64,000 bases of DNA, from positions 21,703,466-21,767,465 of the forward strand of contig OX393577.1 in assembly GCA_947652605.1 (NCBI GenBank), in the 5' to 3' direction. Shown here one piece after another: positions 54,330 to 64,000 of the stretch. Numbering within the stretch: the first letter of the stretch is position 1; every line of letters starts with the position of its first letter. The notes beneath the pieces were generated by a model. The model had not been told where the DNA came from, searched no databases, and saw only the letters and a program-made list of their open reading frames with translations. Origin of the DNA: Elmis aenea (taxonomy: Eukaryota; Arthropoda; Insecta; Coleoptera; Elmidae). The position numbers and the translations under genes are program-made.

Positions 54330-54740
54330 GACGAATTTCCAACTAAGGACGTGGCATAAATAACAACGACTGCTCCAAAATTCACGATAAGTGGTCATAT
54401 ATTTATTTCGATGCTTAACAGAGGCGAAACTGCGAGCGAACGAAAGAAGATATGTTATTAAGATCAATAATATACGCAAGGGAAATGATGATAGAAGGGA
54501 GAATATTAGGGGAAGGCGAGTAGAAATATGAAAATGAGGCAAGGCTGTGGATAACAATAGGCGGCGGTGGATGTCGCGAGGTCCGCGGGGTTTCTCTGAT
54601 GGATTTCAATTTGCATCGTCTCGTGTATTTTGATGGATGCTACGCGAAGTACTTGAACACATTTATGTATATTTGTTCGGTCCCACGTGTCGCCGGTATT
54701 GTGCAAATACGGATTCTTGAGAGTGTGGGAGAAATTCATT
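54330..54740. other. GC-richer low-copy island
   Basis: AACAATAGGCGGCGGTGG, GAGGTCCGCGGGG, ATTTGCATCGTCTCG and GGTCCCACGTGTCGCCGG occur in about 200 bp. Three overlapping minus-strand frames (129, 64 and 105 codons, 54168-54823) cross it in different phases without motifs, which argues against coding. Possible regulatory sequence. Confidence 0.3.
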
Positions 54741-54934
54741 TCTGAAAGAGGGCTTTTTATTTGACGAACTAAATTAAAGAGAGTGGTTTCCCCAAACTTA
54801 TATTTATTATAACTATAACACATGAAATTAAAAGTAAATATATCAATTACAGCACTAAGTAAATAAATACTAGGGCCAAGGTAAATTTATTAGGAAATAA
54901 TAACACTAGTTATTGGGTCGTAAACTTAAAATCC

Positions 54935-55030
54935 GTAACTTCATGTTATTAATTTGATTCTGCCGGTTGAGCTTTAATTGTTAAAGTTGATTGAAACCTA
55001 GTTTGCTGATAAGTTATAGTGAAAATTTTG
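54935..55030. repeat. Dispersed repeat, copy 2 of 3 (diverged)
   Basis: CTTCATGTTATTAATT, TTAATTGTTAAAG and GAAACCTAGTTTGCTGATAA follow the same order as at 7231-7340 and 63020-63110. Confidence 0.4.
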
Positions 55031-55459
55031 TTTTTTTAATTTAAATAATAGAACGATTTAGTCTTGGACTATTTTCTACCTAGTATAATAAAGAAGTTAA
55101 GATCACCCATTGACGTTTCCTAGCTGTTCAAACATTAAGGGCACTCTATTTTTGTGCACTAACACAAGCACTGACTGCGTTTTTTTACACTATCAATGTC
55201 ATATTACACCCACTTAAAGGGCTTTTCCTCTAAAGTCTTATTACTATGTTCGAGTTATCAAGAAGCTGGATAGACTCGATATTCACATTCTTCAGAAGTC
55301 TTCCTTCGTGACTTCTCTCAAATATCTGGATTTCGCTGTCCACAAATTGCACTCCAAGGTTCCTATAGAGATGGTAATTTTTTATGTACTAGGGAGCATC
55401 TACGATGATTTGTAATACTTTATTTTGAAAAGTTGTATTACCTTAATGTTGTTTTTGGT

Positions 55460-55940
55460 ACAACCACCAGAGGCGTAGCAACAATTTTTGCGCCCTTGGC
55501 AAATGAAACTTTAGCGCCCTTGTATACTTTCAATAATTTTATTAAATTTTATTTAAAATATGTAACGAAACTGATGACCACTTTTTTTCTTTGGCGGCAT
55601 CTCTATCCTACAAATAAATTATGCAACAACAAACGAAATGGTACTAACGCAGTACTAACAAAATAACTCCTGTGCCTGTAAAATAACAGACTATATGCGC
55701 TGCACAGAGTGCCGCCCAGCCCTAACTAGTCCCACTAAAGCCGCTCATTTAGAGAGGGCGGACTTAAAAAGGATTGAAATTTTAAAGTCTTCTAAATTTG
55801 AAATTTAAAAAAATAATGAGACTATTATTTATTAATAATACTATAATTAGATTTTTTGAGTCGAATTTTGCGCCCCTCAGATTATGGCGCCTTTGGCAAG
55901 GGCCCAAATGCCAACCCGTTCCTACGCCACTGACAACCAC
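55460..55940. mobile_element. hAT-type MITE, perfect 8-bp TSD
   Basis: The element 55468-55932 (465 bp) starts CAGAGGCGTAGCAAC and, read inward from the right, starts CAGTGGCGTAGGAAC. ACAACCAC occurs exactly on both sides (55460-55467 and 55933-55940). Subterminal GCGCCCTTGGCAA words recur at both ends. No transposase is present; the 77- and 140-codon frames crossing it have no domain. Confidence 0.9.
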
Positions 55941-56086
55941 AAAGCTTTTTCACGTGTTGTTATCAAAGCACTTCACTTGTTTCTGCTTTTACACGTTCAC
56001 CCTACACAACTCGAAGGGTTTGGTTTTTTGCAACATTCTCACTACATTCAAGTCCAGAAGTTGGTGTACCACTCTGCTGCTATGGG

Positions 56087-56327
56087 TAAAGGCTTCCCCA
56101 GACAGACGCGTTATACCGCTCGGTACGATACAATCGGTATGGGGAATACTCTTACAAGATTACCCAAAAAGAATCAAACTTATTTCGGACATACAAATTA
56201 AACCCGCTTGTGATTGCTAAACAGGTATATCGCGCTCATCATTGGTGTGGGCGCTTCCATATGCCGCAATCTTATTGAGATATCGTCCCGAATCGTACCG
56301 TACCGCCTCTGTCTGGGGGAGTCTTAA
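56087..56327. mobile_element. Harbinger-like MITE, TAA TSD
   Basis: The element 56090-56324 (235 bp) starts AGGCTTCCCCAGACAGACG and, inward from the right, AGACTCCCCCAGACAGAGG, with TAA on both sides. Inner words CGCTCGGTACGATAC and GAATCGTACCGTACCG invert. It is the same family as 50627-50849. The 3-bp TAA duplication suggests PIF/Harbinger. Confidence 0.75.
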
Positions 56328-57420
56328 GCCTTGTTTGATGATTCCTTGCTAGCCTCTTCATTTCCTCCTTAACAGTGGGAATATTCAAGTCGCTATGAAG
56401 GTGCTCCCACAATATCTCGCGGAACTTTATTTTGAAGAGTTTGAATTTCTTTTATACTGGTTTTACTTGCGCAACCCCAAAGCTGAGCCCCATAGGTCCA
56501 AACAGGCTTCAGTATCTGATTATAGAGTAGTAATTTGTTTTGTGTGGACATCTGAGATGTTCTTCCCAGCATCCAGTACTTTTTTTTAAACCTAGTGTTG
56601 AGTTTTTTCCTTTTCTTTTTTATATGTTCTTTCCACTTCAGTTTTGCGTTAAGATTCATACCTAAGTATTTGGAATTGTTGCTATAGGGAACAACCTTAT
56701 TGTTTATTTTGATTGACACATACTTGTTAAGTCTTGTTTTGTTTGTGAAGTTGATATGTATTGACTTGGTTTCACTTATTTAAATTCTCCACTTTTTAGT
56801 CCAGGAGCTAAGTGCATTGCTTGCTGTCTGCAGTTTATAGGCTGCTTCTTCATTGTCTGTGCCAGTTGCTAGTAGAGCTGTATCATCGGCGAAAGTCGCT
56901 AGTGTTACTCCCTTAGTCCTTGGTATGTCACAGGTATACAGCAAATAAAGGACTGGGCCTAACACGTTTCCTTGTGGCACACCGGCTCTGATCTCTTTAA
57001 ATGAAGAGTACGCGTCCTCATGCTTTATTCTGAATAATCTGCCCGTTATATAAGACTTTAATATCTGTACATACTCGATTGGAAATATTTTTTTAATCTT
57101 GTGCATTAGCCCCTCATGCCACACCTTGTCGAACGCTTTAGCGACATCTAAAAATATTGCGGAGCATATTTTTTTTCCTCATACGCTTTTTCGATTAAAT
57201 CCGTGATTCGATGACATTGGTCGATGCGATGGTAGTGTGACTTTCTAAAGCCAAATTGATGGTTTGGAATTATTTCTTTTGCTTCAATGAAGGATTTGAG
57301 TCTTTTCAGCAACAGTTTCCAAACAATTTGGATATTATCGGTAATATTGATATTGGGCGATAGGAAGTTATATCATGCTCTGGTTTCCCGGGTTTGGGTA
57401 TTAATATAGTATAGTAGAAG
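56328..57420 (-). pseudogene. Jockey-type LINE reverse transcriptase fragment
   Basis: On the minus strand from about 57415 the reading gives IPKPGKPEHDITSYRPIS (fingers), NHQFGFRKSHYHRIDQC, then LDVAKAFDKVWHEGL. The palm follows: RAGVPQGNVLGPVLYLLYT and FADDTALLATG with the catalytic Asp pair. Then come INFTNKTRLNKYVSIKINN, NSKYLGMNLNAKLKWKEHI and, after a shift, the C-terminal DLNIPTVKEEMKRLARNHQ. This is the order of Jockey-clade ORF2. Single stops and several frameshifts (near 57330, 57140, 56775 and 56385) kill it; the endonuclease domain is missing. It ends at the Harbinger-like MITE. Confidence 0.9.
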
Positions 57421-57665
57421 CGTATTATGTAGTGTGACAGAGCGGAGTTTTTTCCGAATAGCCAATACATTTTTCGAAATCAAATATCCAACTTTTTTCT
57501 TTTCATTTCTGGCATGAGTTTTCCAACAAAGTATAGTGCCTAGTGTTAAGCTGAGGTATTTGGCAGTGTTGGCGTATGTATTAATTGACCAATCATCGTT
57601 ACCGAAGTGTGTTCTGTCCGTTTGTTGGTGAAGTTAATATGGGCTGATTTGGTTTCGTTAAGTTG
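57421..57665 (-). pseudogene. Second Jockey-type LINE fragment, tandem to the first
   Basis: On the minus strand the reading is NETKSAHINFTNKRTEHTSV, then NTYANTAKYLSLTLGTILCW and SVTLHNTLLLY. This is the thumb region that in the neighbouring fragment lies after the palm, yet here it lies upstream of that fragment's fingers. It is therefore a separate, more diverged copy of the same clade, inserted or duplicated head to tail. Confidence 0.75.
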
Positions 57666-59339
57666 AGGATCTATGTTTTATTAGAAAATAAAGAATTTTC
57701 TAATTTATTTATTACCAAGCTTATGCTGTTTGTTATCTAACATTACCAACTGTAGAACTTCATTTTTGATTCAATATTCCTTCTTACTCAATCATCCAGC
57801 ACACACCGTTGTTCTATATGATCATAAAACGCCTTTTCATGGTTAATTGAACAGTGGGCGTATATGAATTTACCACTCATCTCAAGATATTATGTTTTTA
57901 AGTTCATGTACATGTCTAAACTTTTTTATAACATCCACAGCGTTGTAAACTATAAACTGCATATAACTACATAGTACTACATAATATTTATTGTTTATTT
58001 TCGAATGCAAAGTTTTTGATGGACAAATATTTTGACACTTTACGCTACGGTTTATTTCTTATTAAGTAGTGACGTTCATAAAAAATTCTTGTATCAATAA
58101 AAGAGTTATACTAAGATTTTCTGGTTGTTTTGACTATAAAATTTTACTTAGAAAAATATGAAACGATTCTTCAAACATACAACAAATTAAACTTAAAAAC
58201 GAGGCCTTATAAAATTCTAGTTATACTGTGCAAAATATTCAATAAAATTAGTTAACAGTTTAACCAAACGTACATCTTTGGGAAAGTAAATAAACTGTCA
58301 GTCATATAATACTAAGTGTCTACCGTTTCTACTCCAACGCATTTATTGACGCCGATCCTAGGCATTTACTACTGAAAAAATTAATGACCACATTAACTAA
58401 ATAATAAACCAGGCTTAAGTCATAAATTACTTGAAATATAAACAACGAAATGGTTTTTGGGGCTCACCAAGTCAACTTGGGAAACTTTTGCTTCTGACGT
58501 GTACAAAGAAGGATCCGTCAGATAATAATAATGATTAATTTCGCCGTACAAAACCGATATAAATCAAATAAAACCATAATACACATATTAACATTGAGTT
58601 TGAAGAGGATCAGTGGTAGATTTTATATGTATAGCCGCTCCATTGTTCGTTCAAGAGGTGTTGTGACGTATCGAAAGGGCGCGACCTATTGTTAAGGGAT
58701 CATTCGGCTGATCGGTACCGATATATATCGGGGTATCGATAGGTATTAAAACATCGGCTCATCTGTTACAAGTCCTGTTTGCTGGTTGCTAATTCAGGTA
58801 CAGGCCTTTGTTGGGCAAGTGCATTGTTAAATCCGATTTAGCAATGTCAAGACCTATTGACGTTTATATTTAGTTTTGGCATTTTTACACGATATTTATT
58901 GCACCGCTGCAAGCCTACCATTCAGTTCATACGCTAATGGTAATTTATTATATTTTGATTGAATATTTCAATATTTATAGCCTTAGTTGTGTACTGCAAC
59001 TGTACATTGCCATTGCTTAAGCTCGATTTATTGCAGTGGTTATTAAATATGCATGAATGCTTTGACAATAAAAAACAACACTTATCAGCCTATGAATTCG
59101 TCGTCATATTTTACATTTAATGTTGATACTATGCAAAATCATATGCATGTTAGCTTTGGTATACATTACATAGAATTATTTTAATAACACAACCGTGTTA
59201 CATTTGTTTTGCATTTATAATACTATCGACTGGTTTACTTGTTTTTTTTTTACTTAAGCAGTTTGCAAAAAGACTTCAAATATTGTAACGTCTTAATTTA
59301 TTATAGTGATGAATCGTCCTTTTCTACCAATACAGAGTA
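57666..59339. other. AT-rich sequence, no gene seen
   Basis: A small patch near 58670-58750 has ATCGGTACCGAT and ATATATCGGGGTATCGAT, partly palindromic. No coding frame or element end. Confidence 0.4.
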
Positions 59340-59560
59340 GAGGTGTGAATGTGTACAAAAGTTCTCCACTCCGTATGTCCCTCGCTAGCGTTTCCGCTTG
59401 TCTACATGTTAACTCTTTTTTCTTGGCCATCTCTCCATTTCAAGCTCTTCTGGTCTTTTTTTTTTCTCGTCAACACCCCCTTTTTATATTTGCTTAACCA
59501 CTTTACTTTCACATATCCTTGTGAGATGACCCATCCACCTTAGCTGTTTTTTTTTTCAAT
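59340..59560 (-). pseudogene. LINE C-terminal tail, minus strand
   Basis: On the minus strand LRWMGHLTRICESKVVKQI, a stop, KGGVDEKKKRPEELEMERWP and an RKR-rich end match the LRWxGHxxRM...GxRxxGRPxxRW-D tail common to many arthropod LINE proteins. No other part of the element is present. Confidence 0.6.
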
Positions 59561-59649
59561 TTTGCTACCATAGAATTCTGCGTAGTAAGAAAACAATGGA
59601 GTGAAAAAATATAAAGATGAAAAGGTCGATTAGAAAGAGTAACGAAGGT

Positions 59650-60250
59650 AGAAATGCAAATTGCAAAGAAAGAATTGATAGGGGTGGTAGTGGCATATGG
59701 CACGAATGAGAATGCGGCAGAAGAGGATAAGGATATATTTTATAAACAACTTCGAGAAACGGTAAGTAAGAAGAAAATATCAAAAGAAACGAAGACGCGA
59801 GTTTTTAATGCAGTGTAGGTACCCATTCTCACGTACAGTTCAGAAACTTGGACACTAACACAAAAACAAAAACAAAGAATACAGGCACATGAAATGAGAT
59901 TTCTGAGAAGAATAGAGGGATGTAGACTGATTGATAAAATCAGTAACGAAAAAAATTGATATGACCTAGGAGTAACAGATATGAAGAAAAAGATGGAGAC
60001 GAATTAATTAAGATAGCTTGGACATCTACTACGCATTCCAGAAAGTAGATACCCGAAAAACTATGGAAAATGAAGATGGAGGTATAAAGAAATAGAGGAA
60101 GACCAAGAATAAAATGGGAAAAAGAAGTGAGGCAGAGACTAGAAGAAAACGGAGTCAGCTGGAGAGATGTGCCACAATTAGCTAACGATAGGGAGGAGTG
60201 GAGGAACATAATACAGACATAGAAAAGCATACCTCGACACCAAAAGGTAC
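59650..60250 (+). pseudogene. LINE remnant joining endonuclease and C-terminal segments
   Basis: VVVAYGTNENAAEEDKDIFY matches the YGPNE...KDxFY segment of the APE-type endonuclease domain. About 20 residues later the frame already reads KISKETKTRVFNAV, PILTYSSETWTLT and RIQAHEMRFLRRIEGC. The tail follows: LGHLLRIPESRYPKK, RGRPRIKWEKEVRQRLEENG and DREEWRNIIQT. The reverse transcriptase core is absent, so this copy arose by a large internal deletion. An AAG-rich tract (60248-60272) follows the end. Confidence 0.8.
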
Positions 60251-60289
60251 AAGAGGAAGAAGAAGAAGAATAATCAACTTAACACCAAC

Positions 60290-60905
60290 CTCGTATTGTT
60301 AATTCTGTCCCTTTTGGTTATATCTGTAGCCTCTTAAATGTTGTATGTCACTTGCTTGTAACCTCCTTTAAGTTCCGTCTTCTAACAACCAAGTTTCACA
60401 AACGTAAATTAATATAGGAGCAAATACACTGTTAAATACTCTGGCTTTTGTATCCATACTTATTCCTTAAAGTTCTATGTTGAGATTAAAAAAGCCCGTT
60501 TGTTGCTTCTACCCTTGCATTATTGAACCCAAGTATTTAAAATTGTCAATTTGCTGTACTGGCCTGTAATTAATACGAATATCTATTTTATGTTCCATTT
60601 TACTTAAAACCATAACTTCCGTTTATTTGCCTTTATTAGTCTACCATAGTCTCTTATCGCATTATTCTATACTGTGACATTTTCTTGTAGTCCTTTTCTG
60701 TATTAGCTAATATTTCTAAGTCATTAGCATGGATTATTTTTAGTACGTACCAGCGTCGGTTGCAAATGCCATACCCCAATTGTAGCCTTGTTTATCATTG
60801 ATTTGCATTATTTGGAGATGTCGTCTATAATGAACAACAGTGGACTCAGTACTTCTCCTTGTCTTACAACTTTATTAGTCACAGAATCCTCCGAAACCCG
60901 ATTAT
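60290..60905 (-). pseudogene. LINE reverse transcriptase fragment, minus strand
   Basis: On the minus strand VRQGEVLSPLLFIIDDI matches the GVRQGDxLSPLLFN block, followed by IIHANDLEILANTEKDYKKM, an ADDLxxLAxxxxDLxxM box whose first Asp is Asn. Further decayed blocks run to about 60290. It lies tail to tail with the plus-strand LINE remnant at 59650-60250. Confidence 0.8.
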
Positions 60906-61009
60906 TTGTCCTTATAACGTCTTAAATCATTTTACGGAAATACTGAAATACGTATTTTTTATTATAAAATATATCCACACATATTTTAACTCCTCCTTCA
61001 TAAAAAAAT

Positions 61010-61036
61010 AAATATATATATATATATATATATATC
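61010..61036. repeat. (TA)n microsatellite
   Basis: About twelve TA units in a row. Confidence 0.9.
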
Positions 61037-61159
61037 CGCAAATAAACATGAAATGTACATTAGTTTGTGTGTATCTATTTAGCAAATTGACATTAATGCT
61101 TAAATTATTGCTTATCGTTAAACTATCCAAACACTACCTTATTCAACAGGTGAAATCAT

Positions 61160-61470
61160 AAAACTCTAGTGGATAACATCTGCATTAGCGGTAATCAAGT
61201 CCATATAAACACCCAGTTCTGTAAAATCTTTCTAAATAAGGCTCATTTTAATTGGAGGCAGTGTTACATTAACAGCATTGCACTTTTGGAATGCACGAAG
61301 CTCATTGCAGCGACGTGCCGAGAGATCGCAATGGTTTTGTGCAACATTTTTATCGGACAGTTCAAAGGCGAAGAAATATTAGCTTGTCTACGATTACAAT
61401 CAAGCGAATTTAATAATTTTTTACAAATGCGTTCATTGCGATCCCAGGAAGCAAAATTATAAAGGTGGGT
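61160..61470. other. Unrecognised 97-codon plus frame in a mixed-composition block
   Basis: The frame 61169-61462 has four Cys and an LQSSEFNNFLQMRSLRSQE end but no recognisable domain. Its composition is less AT-biased than the surroundings. It may be an exon, a decayed transposon part or chance. Confidence 0.2.
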
Positions 61471-61809
61471 ACGTTTACTGACGCTAAATTGATTTAATTT
61501 TGAATTTATGGCAGTGTTTCAAATAGTTCTTACGTTATTTCATGAACTATCGGAATTTTTATACGATCTGATTACACTGCACTCTATATATGGCGGTGTA
61601 AGGATGACGTGAGTTGTAGTTGGATCTTTAAACTAACAACAAACTCTTTGGCGGTTTAATAATCCTTGTTGTACGATGATTGCAGTTAATTCTTTTTGTT
61701 CGTTACGTAAATATTTTGTGGAATATAAGAAATAGGCAGCTTAAAGAGGATCATTCCAAAGACAGCCACTATTAGTATAAGAGGATCTAGTTGAATTGAT
61801 TTAGAATTT

Positions 61810-62840
61810 TAAAAAACGACTACAAAGTTGAAATAAAATCTGGATAATGGCAACAAAAGGAAAGCAAAATAGAAAATGCATGCAAATTATAAACGTAAAA
61901 ACTATGAAAGGATTTAGGACAACATTGTATGATGCATCTTGCATCATATTAGGAGTAACATTTGTTATACAAATATTGAACAGATTACAAACACTTTTGA
62001 AAGAATAAGAGGAAACATATAGATATCCTGGATAAGTTAGTAAAATCAGAATAGTGCAGGATAGGAAATAATACCAACTAGACGAATATACAGATGCAGC
62101 AAACCCGAAAGGGTAGGTTTCATATAAACACAAGGAGATATATTGCCAAATTAGGTATAAACTAAATGGAAAATGTTCTAATAATTGGGCAGAACAAATA
62201 ACAATTTTAAAAGCGCTGGAGAAGATGAAAGAGATACCTGTGGATGATAGATGTGTGGATGATAAAAAATAACCTACGACTCGATTAAAAAAGCAAAAAA
62301 ATCATAGAGTTTTTATTAAAAAAATAAGAAGAGCTAAAAGAATGGAACAAAAAGATTGGATTTTTGTTTGAATGGGCTAAAGCATACATTGGAAAAAAAG
62401 GAAAGATAAAGAACAGATTGACCAAGGAAACGGTAGAGAAAGGTGGTGTAGTTTGCTTTAACAAAGTGCCCAGAAGTGCTATTATTAGTGAATTAAAAAA
62501 CCGCAGTACAATAGAGTGGCAAACGGAGTGAAATAAAGCAGTGAAATGTGGCATTATAAAAAGTTTTTTTCCGTCAGTGACTATAATGCTGATCATTCAA
62601 ATTCCAGAATCAAATAGTTTTGCGTGCATGGTGAGTGGATATGGAAGAATTAGAAGCTATTTTCACCCGTTTAAGATAATAAATAGTCCAATGTACCCAT
62701 GCATTAATGATAAGCAAACTGTGGAACATCGCATATATCGGTGTGAAAGACTACGATACCAAAGGAGAGAACTTAGAAATTGTACAATAATGAATAGTGG
62801 CAACTAGCCAGTATCCATCGAGTTTTGGACTATGGTTTAT
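61810..62840 (+). pseudogene. LINE RNase H domain and C-terminus (R1/LOA/I group)
   Basis: INVKTMKGFRTTLYDASCII corresponds to the segment after the thumb in R1-like LINEs (xAYRTxSxxAxxVxxGxxP). EYTDAANPKG then marks the first catalytic Asp of an RNase H domain, followed by YKLNGKCSNNWAEQITILKA with the catalytic Glu. IFVxMG/LEWAKAYIGKKGKIKN then matches the WVKAHxGxxGNE block. The C-terminal region has SGYGRIRSYFHPFKI, then C and H residues of the TxEHxxxxC finger (PCINDKQTVEHRIYRCERLR). Multiple stops and shifts. The RNase H domain places it with R1/LOA/I-group LINEs, in plus orientation. Confidence 0.85.
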
Positions 62841-62887
62841 AAAACTTGTTTTGCTTAAATTGACTCAAGGAACATGCTCCTTAAGTT

Positions 62888-62915
62888 TGGCCGTTACGTC
62901 ATGCAACACCCTGTA
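62888..62915. repeat. Solo TACAGGGTG-type end
   Basis: CATGCAACACCCTGTATA is the inward-facing end of another CAGGGTGT element; the partner end is not found nearby. Confidence 0.5.
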
Positions 62916-63019
62916 TATTTTGTATAAGTATGTTAAGAAACGTGTTTTGAATGTAATTACAAAAAGCATGTTAAATTATTAAACGGAGCATACTAAAAAT
63001 AAGTGTGTTTATAACAAAA

Positions 63020-63160
63020 AAAACACCTTCATATTATATGGTTCTTCATCTTGTCGTTTAATTATCAAAGCCAAGTTAGTTAGAACCTAGTTTATTAATT
63101 TGAGGAAAACAGTGGGTGTAGTAAATTAATAGAGTTATTATGATAACATTTCCGAATGAC
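63020..63160. repeat. Dispersed repeat, copy 3 of 3
   Basis: CACCTTCATATTATAT, TTTAATTATCAAAGCCAAG, TTAGTTAGAACCTAGTTTA and GATAACATTTCCGAA align in order with 7225-7360. Confidence 0.6.
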
Positions 63161-63526
63161 GATTGTGGGTTTCAAAGGTGAAAAATATAATCAAGATTAC
63201 TTAAAAATTTCAAACTATAATATGTTTCCGTTCATCCAGTGTGTTTTAAAATTAAAATACTATTTAGAACATTTTACTTCAAACGATTACTACATGCCCA
63301 TAATTTAGATGTTAAAACTGTAGCAAATCGCTTTATAATTGAGCATTATTTGAGTAATTATGTGAAGAATACGGCAATCGGCTTTGTTTGATGACCAAAA
63401 ATTATACCCTACACAAAGCATTTAATTTTTAAGAAAGCTCGTATATATATTTCGTGTGCGATATCATTATTTAAGTTAAATATTTGTGATTTTGGAATGT
63501 AAAGTCCTTTAAAAATGTTTAGGTGA

Positions 63527-63568
63527 GCAAAGCAAATACCTCTCTTATAAGAGAGGTATTTGCTTTGC
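63527..63568. repeat. 42-bp perfect palindrome without spacer
   Basis: GCAAAGCAAATACCTCTC, then TTATAA, then the exact inverse of the first 18 bases. The TTATAA centre is itself palindromic, so all 42 bp pair without mismatch. Outside it the flanks are unrelated. Confidence 0.95.
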
Positions 63569-64000
63569 ACACATAAACATATATGCAAAAATGTTGTATG
63601 ATTATACAGCAAAGTGTTTTATTTATATATATTTAAATTTTGCTACAATTCAACAAATATTGCATCCGTCATGCATGTACCAAAACTACTATAGAATATT
63701 GTCAGAAAATGTACGACTTTTTTTAGCAAAGCATTAGTTTATAACACATTTGGCACGCAACGGTATTTTGCAACTAATTCCAAATTCAGCTCTAAATATT
63801 TGTATTCTTATCGATAACTAAACGAAATCCTTAAAAATGTTAAAACTAATACTATTTAAACTTAAAAATGTATAAAAAGCAAATAATTATGTATTCTTGT
63901 GTTGCATGCAAACATGCTAACACCAAAAAAAGGTTAAAGTATTTATTTGCGAACAAAAAAACTTGGATAAATTGTTTGGAAGCCAAGATTTTAAATCAAT
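63569..64000. other. AT-rich sequence, no gene seen
   Basis: Nothing recognisable up to the window end. Confidence 0.45.

Noticed and set aside
54168..54823. Minus-strand gene of 105-129 codons
   Set aside because: Three frames in different phases compete, all Ser/Leu/Pro-rich, and none has a known motif.
55240..55380. Possible Penelope or LINE coding fragment on the minus strand
   Set aside because: The residues read (for example SEIQIFERSHEGRLLK) do not match a diagnostic motif well enough.
59509..60230. Minus-strand frames of 64-96 codons
   Set aside because: They are antisense to the plus-strand LINE remnant at 59650-60250.
62285..62596. Minus-strand membrane protein of 103 codons
   Set aside because: It is the antisense of the LINE RNase H region, whose plus-strand motifs are clear.

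Overview
The window looks like nuclear DNA from an insect, possibly a beetle, although the order is a guess. It is strongly AT-rich. It holds short DNA-transposon derivatives with clean target-site duplications, decayed non-LTR retrotransposons, one tRNA-derived SINE and one Penelope-like remnant. I found no intact host gene, no rRNA, no functional tRNA and no CRISPR array. Almost everything recognisable is transposon-derived.

Layout. 0-12 kb: a hAT MITE, a large foldback element (2.65-3.77 kb), a three-level nest of transposons (4.6-6.3 kb), the first copy of a 9-bp-TSD element whose ends are built of GGGCGA-type repeats (8.0-8.5 kb), a tandem dimer repeat and LINE tails. 12-24 kb: two copies of a TACCGGGTGATT foldback element, a LINE reverse transcriptase split by a hAT MITE, a stack of one dispersed repeat invaded by a pogo element and a Penelope-like fragment with a hammerhead-like motif, mariner-like fragments and a TA-flanked MITE. 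25-33 kb: three large TACAGGGTG foldback elements carrying N-terminal transposase scraps or nested insertions, a piggyBac-type MITE, and a Tigger/pogo transposase that is close to intact. 35-46 kb: a LINE fragment, a second copy of the 20-kb repeat, GC-richer low-copy islands (38.1-40.5 kb), a 2.4-kb hAT element with a broken transposase and a perfect 8-bp TSD, and a second piggyBac-type MITE. 47-64 kb: two more GGGCGA-repeat elements (one with a SINE and an inverted duplication), hAT and Harbinger-like MITEs, Jockey-type and other LINE fragments in both orientations, and a perfect 42-bp palindrome.

How the parts relate. Several elements date one another, because paralogous copies in the same window give the pre-insertion site. 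For example, the piggyBac-type MITE at 26 kb sits in a foldback element whose empty version is at 3 kb. The pogo element at 19-20 kb sits in a repeat whose empty version is at 37 kb. Five TACAGGGTG-type or related foldback elements share an internal hairpin motif (CATAG-TTGG-CTATG), and several carry mariner-like transposase N-termini between their arms, which suggests one superfamily of internally deleted Tc1/mariner-related elements.

Between the repeats are GC-richer islands without convincing reading frames (about 1.8-2.1, 6.6-6.8, 17.3-17.4, 24.7-24.95, 33.6-33.8, 36.3-36.5, 38.1-39.6, 39.77-39.96 and 54.3-54.7 kb). They are the best candidates for host regulatory or exonic sequence, but this cannot be settled from sequence inspection alone.
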